Of a DNA stretch of 7,962 nucleotides, positions 1-5,411 are shown piece after piece (the first letter of the stretch is position 1; each line of letters begins with the position of its first letter). The notes under the pieces were generated by a model that saw nothing but the letters and a program-made list of their open reading frames with translations, searched no databases and was not told the DNA's origin. Source of the stretch: DASSKF01 sp035690725 (GTDB lineage Bacteria; Actinomycetota; Actinomycetes; Actinomycetales; Dermatophilaceae); NCBI GenBank assembly GCA_035690725.1, contig DASSKF010000198.1:1-7962 (forward strand). Direction: 5' to 3'. Made by a program: the position numbers and the translations under genes.

Positions 1-2013
1 CCAGGGCCGGCCGGCGTAGTGGTGGTGGGTGAACTCGGCCTTGTACGTGGCCATGTCGACGTTGACCGGGCAGTCCGACAGGCACCCCTTGCAGGACAGG
101 CACAGGTCGAGCGCGTCGCGCACCTCGGTCGAGCGCCACCCCTCGGTGACCACCTCGCCCTGCAGCATCTCCCACAGCATTCGCGCCCGCCCGCGGGTGG
201 AGTGCCGCTCCTCCCGCGTCACCTGGTAGCTCGGGCACATCACCCCACCGGAGTGCTGCCGGCACTTGCCGACGCCCACGCACCGCCGCTGCGCCTGCGC
301 GAAGCTCCCCCCGTCCTCCGGGTAGCTGAACAGCGTCAGCAGCTGCCGCCGGTTGGCCGGCTCCCGCTGCCGCAGGCCCGTGTCGAACGGCGGCGGGTCC
401 ACGATGATGTGCGGGTTGAGCCGGTCGGCGGGGTCGAACGCCCGCTTCACCTCGCCGAACACGTCGACCGCGTCGGCGCCGTACATCCGGGTCAGCAGCT
501 CCGAGCGCACTCGCCCGTCCCCGTGCTCGCCCGAGACCGAACCCCCCAGCGAGACAACGAGATCCGTCGCCTCCTCGATGAACTGCCGGTATGCCGACAC
601 GCCCGCGGCCGTGAGCAGGTCGAAGTTCATGCGCATGTGCATGCACCCCTCCCCGAAGTGCCCGTACGACGAACCGGACAGTCCGTGCCTCCCGAGCAGG
701 TCGTCGAGGCGGCGCAGGTACTCCGCGAGCTTCTCGGGCGGAACGGCGGCGTCCTCCCAGCCGCCCCAGGCCTCGCCTCCGTCGGCGCGCCGGGTCGCCA
801 GGCCGGTGCCGTCACGGCGGCAGCGCCACACGATCGCTTGGGCGGCCGGGTCGGTCACCAGCGACGAGGTGACCGGCAGCCCGGAGTCGCGCAGGTCGTC
901 GACGATGGCGTTCGCGGACTGCGTGGCAGCGTCGGCGTTCTCGCCGCCCACCTCGACGAACAGCCACGCCCGCCCGTCGGGCAGGCCCGCCTGCTGCGCC
1001 TGGGCTCGGACGTGGTCGGGCAGCCGGTCGAGCAGCACCGCGGCGATCGACTCCATCGTCAGCGGGTGGTGCGGCAGGATCCGCATGACGCTCTCGGCCG
1101 ACGTCACCGAGTCCGGGAAGCCCAGCGCCAGAAGGACTTTCGTCGAGGGCAGGGGCGTCAGCGCGACGGTTGCCCGCAGGGTGGTGGCCAGCGTCCCCTC
1201 GCTGCCGACGAGGAGGCGCGTGACGTCATACAGGTTCTCGGGGAGCAGACGCTGCAGGGCGTAGCCGGAGATCTGCCGGGAGAAGTGGCCGAACCGGCGG
1301 CGGATCAGCAGCTCGTGCTGGTCGCCGATCCGCAGCAGCTCGCGGCCCACATCCCCCTCCCGCCCCGGGCGGCCGACCAGCCACGCGCGGCGTCCCGTGA
1401 GGTCGTCGCCGGGGAACGGCGTGTGCAGGGTGGTGCGCTCACCGCCGGGGAGCAGCACCTCGAGGGCGCGGACGTTGTCGGCCGTGGTGCCCCAGGCGAC
1501 CGAGTGGGCGCCGCACGCGTTGTTCCCGATCATCCCGCCCAAGGTGGCCCGGCTGCCCGAGGACGGGTCGACGCCGAAGGTGAGCCCGTGCCGGGCCGCG
1601 GCGGCGTTGAGCTGGGTGAGCACGACGCCCGGTTCGACCACCGCCGTGTGCGATTGGGGGTCGAGGTCGACGATCCGGGTCAGGTGCCGCGAGGCGTCGA
1701 TGACCACGCCGCCGATCGCGTTCCCGGCCATCGAGGTGCCCCCGCCGCGGTTGACGACCGGCGCCCCCGCCTCGGCGGCGAGCCGGGTCGCCACCGCGAG
1801 GTCGTCCACGTCCTGCGGCACCACCACCAGGTCGGGGACCGCGCGGTAGTTCGAGGCGTCATGGGCGTACATCGCGCGGTCGCCGCGGTCGGTCGACACC
1901 CGGCCGCGCAGCTCCCGGCGCAGGTCGCCGGCGAGGGCCTCCATGTCGAAGACCGGCCCCCCGGCGGCGCTGTCGGGGGTCGCCGTCCTCGGCGCGGTCA
2001 CCTGCTCGGTCAT
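1..2013 (-). CDS. FAD-binding / Fe-S fused oxidoreductase (GlcD-YdiJ type 2-hydroxyacid dehydrogenase), 3' end missing
   Basis: The minus strand reads without a stop from ATG at 2011-2013 to the left edge, giving 671 residues. The family is usually about 950-1000 residues, so the C-terminal third lies outside. An FAD-binding PCMH domain covers about residues 55-290, with the flavin-binding segment RGGGTSMAGN at 89-98 and SGSRATLGGMIGNNACG at 152-168. The FAD-oxidase C-terminal domain follows, with GHFGEGCMHM at 451-460 and the hallmark GEHGDGR at 495-501. A ferredoxin-like module begins with C578, C584 and C593, then C638, C641, C644 and C648 (CLSCKGCLSDCP), typical Fe-S ligands. Relatives oxidise D-lactate, glycolate or D-2-hydroxyglutarate and pass electrons through the clusters; the substrate here is unknown. 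The start is supported by GGAGG four bases further upstream than the initiating GCC-ATG context (2019-2023). It is transcribed divergently from the racemase-gntR operon. Confidence 0.9.
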   Translation of the reverse strand, partial: MTEQVTAPRTATPDSAAGGPVFDMEALAGDLRRELRGRVSTDRGDRAMYAHDASNYRAVPDLVVVPQDVDDLAVATRLAAEAGAPVVNRGGGTSMAGNAIGGVVIDASRHLTRIVDLDPQSHTAVVEPGVVLTQLNAAAARHGLTFGVDPSSGSRATLGGMIGNNACGAHSVAWGTTADNVRALEVLLPGGERTTLHTPFPGDDLTGRRAWLVGRPGREGDVGRELLRIGDQHELLIRRRFGHFSRQISGYALQRLLPENLYDVTRLLVGSEGTLATTLRATVALTPLPSTKVLLALGFPDSVTSAESVMRILPHHPLTMESIAAVLLDRLPDHVRAQAQQAGLPDGRAWLFVEVGGENADAATQSANAIVDDLRDSGLPVTSSLVTDPAAQAIVWRCRRDGTGLATRRADGGEAWGGWEDAAVPPEKLAEYLRRLDDLLGRHGLSGSSYGHFGEGCMHMRMNFDLLTAAGVSAYRQFIEEATDLVVSLGGSVSGEHGDGRVRSELLTRMYGADAVDVFGEVKRAFDPADRLNPHIIVDPPPFDTGLRQREPANRRQLLTLFSYPEDGGSFAQAQRRCVGVGKCRQHSGGVMCPSYQVTREERHSTRGRARMLWEMLQGEVVTEGWRSTEVRDALDLCLSCKGCLSDCPVNVDMATYKAEFTHHHYAGRPW

Positions 2014-2018
2014 GGCAT

Positions 2019-2023
2019 CCTCC
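2019..2023 (-). promoter_or_regulatory. Ribosome binding site of the FAD/Fe-S oxidoreductase
   Basis: Read on the minus strand this is GGAGG, five bases before the ATG at 2011-2013. It supports that start over the internal ATG at residue 24. Confidence 0.7.
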
Positions 2024-2048
2024 GTCGCGGTCCCGGGCGAATGGCCCC

Positions 2049-2064
2049 ACTGTAGGGAGACAGT
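2049..2064. repeat. Short inverted repeat ACTGT-N6-ACAGT in the oxidoreductase leader
   Basis: ACTGT at 2049-2053 and ACAGT at 2060-2064 are perfect 5-bp arms around six bases. It lies 36 bp upstream of the oxidoreductase start and could be an operator. Read on the minus strand, TACAGT (2054-2049) also resembles a -10 box, but no convincing -35 box lies at the right distance. Arms this short can arise by chance. Confidence 0.3.
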
Positions 2065-2116
2065 CCGCTCCGGCGCCGACTCGTCCGCGGCGGGCCCGAC
2101 CCGTCTCGTGCGCAAA

Positions 2117-2236
2117 GTCCCGAGGTCCGCGGGAGAGTCCCGAGGTCCGCGGGAGAGTCCCAAGGTCTGCGGGAGAGTCCCGAGGTCTGCGGGAGAGTGC
2201 CAAGGTCTGCGGGAGAGTCCCGAGGTCCGCGGAGGG
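2117..2236. repeat. Tandem array of about six 20-bp dyad repeats
   Basis: Six consecutive units start at 2117, 2137, 2157, 2177, 2197 and 2217. Units 1 and 2 are identical, GTCCCGAGGTCCGCGGGAGA. Units 3-5 differ at unit positions 6 (G or A) and 12 (C to T), and unit 5 also at position 3; unit 6 matches for 16 bases and then decays. Within the best units a 17-bp segment is a near-perfect dyad: TCCCG pairs with CGGGA and GG with CC around a central T, with one mismatched pair. The period is close to two helical turns, so successive units would lie on nearly the same DNA face. The array sits between the oxidoreductase start and the racemase-side promoter. A regulatory or protein-binding role is inference. 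Because 20 is not a multiple of three, it is unlikely to be coding. Confidence 0.9.
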
Positions 2237-2242
2237 CGGGCG

Positions 2243-2272
2243 TTGACGCCGTTCTGTAGTATTGTCGACAAT
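2243..2272 (+). promoter_or_regulatory. Candidate promoter of the racemase-gntR operon
   Basis: TTGACG at 2243-2248 is a good sigma70-like -35 hexamer. GACAAT at 2267-2272, 18 bp further on, matches four of six bases of the -10 consensus. TAGTAT at 2257-2262 is an alternative -10 box but has no clear -35 partner. In either reading the palindrome at 2261-2272 overlaps the -10 or start region, where a bound repressor would block polymerase. Confidence 0.45.
2261..2272. promoter_or_regulatory. Operator 1: perfect palindrome ATTGTCGACAAT, predicted GntR site
   Basis: The 12 bases are a perfect palindrome and occur exactly twice in the window, here and at 5382-5393. With the following C, 13 bases are identical between the two sites. 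The TTGT-N2-ACAA layout is typical of operators of GntR regulators of the FadR/FCD type. The gntR gene is second in the operon directly downstream, so autoregulation is the natural inference. Confidence 0.7.
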
Positions 2273-2289
2273 CACTCACCTCACGACGC

Positions 2290-2295
2290 GGAGGA
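2290..2295 (+). promoter_or_regulatory. Ribosome binding site of the racemase-like gene
   Basis: GGAGGA ends three bases before the ATG at 2299. It fixes the start of the racemase-like gene and rules out a start further upstream inside the operator. Confidence 0.75.
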
Positions 2296-2298
2296 CCC

Positions 2299-3045
2299 AT
2301 GACCGAGTCCGACACCGTCGCCCCCGACCGGACGCAGGCCGCCACGATCGGGCTGCTCTATCCCGGACACAGCGCGGAGGACGACTATCCGGCCCTCGAG
2401 GAGCGGCTCGGCGGCGCCGTGCGGCTGCCGCTCGTGCACACCTCGGTGGACCTGGACGCGCACGAGGTCGGCGCCCTGCTCGACCTCGGCAACCCCAAGC
2501 GCCTCGCCGACGGTGCCCGGGAGCTGCCACCGGGCGTCGACGTGGTCCTGTGGGCGTGCACCTCCGGCAGCTTCGTCTTCGGCTGGGACGGTGCCCGCAA
2601 GCAGGTCGACGAGCTGGCCGCCATCCTGGGCACCCCGGCCTCGTCCACCTCGATCGCCTTCGTGGAGGCCCTGCGCACACTCGGGCTGTCGCGGGTGAGC
2701 ATCGCCGCGTCCTACCCCGAGCCGGTCGCGCAGAGCTTCGTGGACTTCCTCGGCCGCGGCGGCATGACCGTGACCGCGATGGGCTTCCACGACATCTTCA
2801 CCGCCGCCGAGGTGGGCACCCTGGACGAGGCGGGCGTGCTCGAGCTCGGCCGTGGCGCGAAGGTCGACGGCGCCGAGGCCCTCCTCATCCCGGACACGGC
2901 GATGCACACGCTGTCCTACCTGGAGGCACTCGAGGAGGCGGTCGGCATACCGGTGCTGACGGCGAACCAGGTGACGGTGCACGAGGGGCTGCGGCTGCTC
3001 GGGCCCGTCCCGCGGCTGCCGGGACTGGGGACGCTGTTCCGATGA
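2299..3045 (+). CDS. Asp/Glu racemase - maleate cis-trans isomerase - arylmalonate decarboxylase superfamily protein
   Basis: This gene encodes 248 residues, the usual length for the cytosolic two-lobed enzymes of this superfamily, which isomerise, racemise or decarboxylate small carboxylic acids without a cofactor by cysteine chemistry. IGLLYPG at 17-23 is the N-terminal strand and loop, and WACTSGSF at 85-92 carries the first-lobe cysteine, C87. The second-lobe segment LLIPDTAMHTL at 195-205 has aspartate (D199) where maleate isomerases, racemases and arylmalonate decarboxylase normally carry a catalytic cysteine. The tail GIPVLTANQVTVHEGLRLLG (216-235) is typical of maleate isomerase-like members. 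Only one of the two catalytic cysteines is therefore present, so classical two-base racemisation is unlikely and decarboxylation or another isomerisation is possible. A strong GGAGGA supports the start. The stop overlaps the gntR start (ATGA), showing an operon. The exact substrate is not recognisable. Confidence 0.85.
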   Translation: MTESDTVAPDRTQAATIGLLYPGHSAEDDYPALEERLGGAVRLPLVHTSVDLDAHEVGALLDLGNPKRLADGARELPPGVDVVLWACTSGSFVFGWDGARKQVDELAAILGTPASSTSIAFVEALRTLGLSRVSIAASYPEPVAQSFVDFLGRGGMTVTAMGFHDIFTAAEVGTLDEAGVLELGRGAKVDGAEALLIPDTAMHTLSYLEALEEAVGIPVLTANQVTVHEGLRLLGPVPRLPGLGTLFR

Positions 3046-3743
3046 CCCGGCGCTACATCGAGCCGCTCATGCAGAAGTCGACCCCGAGCATCATCGCGGA
3101 CAAGCTGCGCGAGGCGATCGGGCACGGGGAGCTCGCGCCGGGCAGCCAGCTGTTCGAGGCCCAGCTGGCCCGCGAGCTCGGGGTGAGCCGGGGTCCGCTC
3201 CGCGAGGGGATGCAGCGGCTCACCCAGGAGGGGCTGCTCACCTCGATCCGCAACCGCGGCCTCTTCGTCATCGAGATGACTCCCGAGAACATGGAGGACA
3301 TGTATGTCGCCCGCAGCGCCATCGAGCGTGCCGCGGCTGCGCGCGTGGTCCGGGGCGATGCCGAGGCGGCGGCCGAGGAGCTGCTCACGGTGGTGGACCG
3401 GATGGCCCGCGCCGCGGGCCGCAAGCGGGAGACCGCCGTGGGCGAGGCGGACATCGAGTTCCACCGCGTGCTGGTCGACCTCGCGGAGAGCCCGCGGCTC
3501 AAGCGGATCCACGAGACGCTGATCACCGAGACGCGGATGTGCATCCACGCGCTGGCGGCCTCCTACCGCGCCTCGGAGCGCCGGGTGGAGGAGCACCAGG
3601 GGATCGCCGACGCGATCGCGGCGCGGGACACCGAGCTCGTCGACCGCCTGCTCGTCGAGCACATGGACGACGCACTGCACCGGCTCACCGGCGACCGGTC
3701 CGCCGGTGTCGGCGCAGTCGCGGCGCACCCCACTTCGGCCTGA
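3042..3743 (+). CDS. GntR-family transcriptional regulator, FCD (FadR) subfamily
   Basis: The gene encodes 233 residues, normal for this family. A winged helix-turn-helix covers about residues 12-78; the recognition region is LARELGVSRGPLREGMQRL (42-60), followed by the wing around SIRNRGLFVIE (68-78). The helical FCD effector domain covers about 83-215, with the metal or carboxylate ligand pattern D137, H141, H185 and H207. FCD regulators often bind small organic acids through such a metal and usually repress. The frame is open back to 2262, but the start at 3042 overlaps the racemase stop as ATGA, the usual translationally coupled arrangement, and the upstream stretch reads the racemase gene out of frame. 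An alternative start is M10 at 3069. It very probably binds the palindromes at 2261-2272 and 5382-5393. Confidence 0.93.
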   Translation: MTRRYIEPLMQKSTPSIIADKLREAIGHGELAPGSQLFEAQLARELGVSRGPLREGMQRLTQEGLLTSIRNRGLFVIEMTPENMEDMYVARSAIERAAAARVVRGDAEAAAEELLTVVDRMARAAGRKRETAVGEADIEFHRVLVDLAESPRLKRIHETLITETRMCIHALAASYRASERRVEEHQGIADAIAARDTELVDRLLVEHMDDALHRLTGDRSAGVGAVAAHPTSA

Positions 3744-3782
3744 GCAGCGCGGCGGCGTGCCTGTCCCGGCGCCCGGGCTCGG

Positions 3783-5273
3783 TCACATGGTGATGCCGAC
3801 GTACTTCGTCTCGAGGAACTCGTCGATCCCGTTCGGTCCGCCCTCGCGGCCGAGACCGGACTCCTTGACGCCACCGAACGGCGCGGCCGGGTTGGACACG
3901 ACGCCCTGGTTGAGGCCGACCATCCCGCTCTCGAGCCGCTCCGCCACCCGCAGCGCCCGGCGCAGGTCGTTGGTGAAGACGTAGGCGACGAGGCCGTACT
4001 CGGTGTCGTTGGCCGCCTGCACCACCTCATCCTCGTCGGTGAACGGGGTCAGCGGAGCCACCGGTCCGAAGATCTCCTCGTCGCTCATCCGCGCCGCGGA
4101 GGGGACGCCGGTGAGCACCGTGGGCGGGTAGAAGTAGCCGCCGCCGTCCGGCTGCTCGCCGCCGAGCACGACCTGCGCTCCGTGGTCGAGCGCGTCCGTG
4201 ACCAGGTCGGAGACCTTGGTCCGGCCGGCCTCGTCGATGAGCGGGCCCACGGTGACCCCGTCGTCGACGCCACGACCGACCTGCATGGCGCCCATCTTCT
4301 CGGCGAGGCGGCGGCCGAACTCGTCGATGATGTCGGCGTGCACGTAGATCCGGTTCGCCGCGGTGCACGCCTCGCCCATGTTGCGCATCTTCGCCTGGAT
4401 GGCACCGGCGACCGCCTCGTCCAGGTCGGCGTCGCCGAAGACGAGGAACGGCGCGTTGCCGCCGAGCTCCATCGAGGTGCGCAGCACCTTGTCCGCGCAC
4501 TGCCCGAGCAGGATCTTGCCGACCTTGGTCGACCCGGTGAACGACAGCTTGCGGGCCAGGCCGGACCGGATGAGCGGCTCGGTGACGCCGCCGGCGTCGG
4601 TCGCGGTGACGCAGTTGACGACGCCGTCGGGGACACCGGCCTCCTTGAGGATCCCCATCAGCGCGAGCATCGACAGCGGCGTTTGGTGCGCCGGCTTGAT
4701 GACGCTGGTGCAGCCGGCCGCGATGGCGGGACCGATCTTGCGCGTACCCATCGCCATCGGGAAGTTCCACGGGGTGATCAGGATGCAGGGGCCGACCGGC
4801 TGCCGGGTCACCAGGAAGCGGGCGTTGCCGGCCGGGGAGGTCTGGTAGTTGCCGCCGATCCGGACCGCCTCCTCGGCGAAGTGCCGGAAGAACTCGGCGG
4901 CGTACGCGATCTCGCCGCGGGAGTCGGCCAGCGGCTTGCCCATCTCCAGGGTCATCAGCAGCGCCAGGTCCTCGATCCGCTCGTGCAGCAGCTCGAACGC
5001 CTTCATCAGCATCTCCGAGCGCTTGCGCGGCGGGATGGCGGCGAACGTCTCCTGGGCGGCGACGGCCGCCTCCAGGGCCCGCTTGCCGTCGGCCGGCGTG
5101 GCGTCGGCCACGCTGCACAGGACCTTCCCGGTCGAGGGGTCGTCCACGTCGAACGTCGCGCCACCCTCGGCGTCGACCCACTGCCCGCCGATGAACAGCT
5201 GCTTCGGGACGGCGTCGACGACGCGCTGCTCCTGCTCCGTACCGGGGGTCGCGGACGTCGTGGTCGAGGTCAT
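3783..5273 (-). CDS. gabD: NAD(P)-dependent succinate-semialdehyde dehydrogenase-like aldehyde dehydrogenase
   Basis: The gene encodes 496 residues, full length for the aldehyde dehydrogenase superfamily. Visible motifs are the oxyanion-hole asparagine N170 in ITPWNFP, the cofactor lysine K193 in IKPAHQTPLS, FTGSTKVG at 245-252 in the Rossmann fold, the general base E269 in MELGGNAPF, the nucleophile C303 in MGEACTAANR, and EEIFGP at 399-404. The overall pattern is closest to GabD, which oxidises succinate semialdehyde to succinate at the end of GABA breakdown; glutarate semialdehyde or another omega-oxo acid is also possible. The nearby divergent aminotransferase would make such an aldehyde. 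Where human SSADH and E. coli GabD have a second cysteine two residues after the nucleophile, this protein has alanine (A305), so that redox switch is absent. The frame is open to 5339, but AAGGAG seven bases before 5273 decides the start. Confidence 0.9.
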   Translation of the reverse strand: MTSTTTSATPGTEQEQRVVDAVPKQLFIGGQWVDAEGGATFDVDDPSTGKVLCSVADATPADGKRALEAAVAAQETFAAIPPRKRSEMLMKAFELLHERIEDLALLMTLEMGKPLADSRGEIAYAAEFFRHFAEEAVRIGGNYQTSPAGNARFLVTRQPVGPCILITPWNFPMAMGTRKIGPAIAAGCTSVIKPAHQTPLSMLALMGILKEAGVPDGVVNCVTATDAGGVTEPLIRSGLARKLSFTGSTKVGKILLGQCADKVLRTSMELGGNAPFLVFGDADLDEAVAGAIQAKMRNMGEACTAANRIYVHADIIDEFGRRLAEKMGAMQVGRGVDDGVTVGPLIDEAGRTKVSDLVTDALDHGAQVVLGGEQPDGGGYFYPPTVLTGVPSAARMSDEEIFGPVAPLTPFTDEDEVVQAANDTEYGLVAYVFTNDLRRALRVAERLESGMVGLNQGVVSNPAAPFGGVKESGLGREGGPNGIDEFLETKYVGITM

Positions 5274-5280
5274 CGCTGTG

Positions 5281-5286
5281 CTCCTT
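5281..5286 (-). promoter_or_regulatory. Ribosome binding site deciding the dehydrogenase start
   Basis: On the minus strand this is AAGGAG, seven bases before ATG at 5271-5273. It favours the 496-residue protein over the start 22 codons upstream, whose extra residues are basic and unlike the aldehyde dehydrogenase family. Confidence 0.8.
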
Positions 5287-5323
5287 CGCAAACGAGTGGG
5301 GGCCGTGCCCACGCTACTCACGG

Positions 5324-5337
5324 GCCGGCATACCGGC
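5324..5337. repeat. Short inverted repeat GCCGG-N4-CCGGC
   Basis: GCCGG at 5324-5328 and CCGGC at 5333-5337 flank CATA. It lies in the divergent region 51 bp upstream of the dehydrogenase start. It could be an operator or part of the leader, but such GC-only arms are common in this DNA. No convincing -10/-35 pair for the dehydrogenase was found next to it; TAGCGT on the minus strand (5316-5311) is a weak -10 candidate. Confidence 0.25.
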
Positions 5338-5350
5338 ACGCGGGCCTGCG

Positions 5351-5380
5351 TTGACGGCGGGCCGGGGACGTTCCTACGCT
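5351..5380 (+). promoter_or_regulatory. Candidate promoter of the aminotransferase gene
   Basis: TTGACG at 5351-5356 is the same -35 hexamer (within a shared GCGTTGACG) as before the racemase operon. TACGCT at 5375-5380, 18 bp away, fits the loose actinobacterial -10 pattern TAnnnT. The start point would fall inside or at the edge of the palindrome beginning at 5382, consistent with repression. Confidence 0.5.
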
Positions 5381-5381
5381 G

Positions 5382-5393
5382 ATTGTCGACAAT
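5382..5393. promoter_or_regulatory. Operator 2: perfect palindrome ATTGTCGACAAT, predicted GntR site
   Basis: This is the second exact copy of the palindrome found at 2261-2272. Here the flanking G and C extend the symmetry to 14 bp (5381-5394). It lies 19 bp before the aminotransferase ATG and directly after the candidate -10 box. It is also in the divergent region of the dehydrogenase gene, so one site could control both genes. Confidence 0.7.
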
Positions 5394-5400
5394 CTACCAA

Positions 5401-5406
5401 GAGGAG
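5401..5406 (+). promoter_or_regulatory. Ribosome binding site of the aminotransferase gene
   Basis: GAGGAG ends five bases before the ATG at 5412 and confirms that start. Confidence 0.75.
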
Positions 5407-5411
5407 TCCCC

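Noticed and set aside
19..2055. A 678-codon open frame on the plus strand opposite the FAD/Fe-S oxidoreductase
   Set aside because: It is an antisense shadow caused by GC-rich third positions. Its translation is low-complexity, rich in R, G, P and H, without domain motifs. The minus strand encodes a complete, motif-rich protein here.
2117..2236. CRISPR array
   Set aside because: The units are contiguous with no unique spacers, only 20 bp long, and no cas genes are nearby.
1859..2275. A 138-codon minus-strand frame over the tandem repeat
   Set aside because: Its translation is mostly the repeat read through shifting frames, and it overlaps the oxidoreductase start in another frame. It has no convincing ribosome binding site or domain.
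2262..3041. Long N-terminal extension of the gntR frame
   Set aside because: The frame starts inside the palindrome and runs out of frame through the racemase-like gene. Its translation is arginine- and proline-rich noise. The ATGA-coupled start at 3042 gives a normal-length GntR protein.
3744..3782. Terminator between the gntR and dehydrogenase genes
   Set aside because: The 39-base convergent gap contains only the short palindrome GCCCGGGC (3771-3778). No stable long stem or T-tract was seen.
4182..5354. A 390-codon plus-strand frame opposite the dehydrogenase
   Set aside because: It is an antisense shadow with composition typical of the complement of GC-rich coding DNA and no domain signature.
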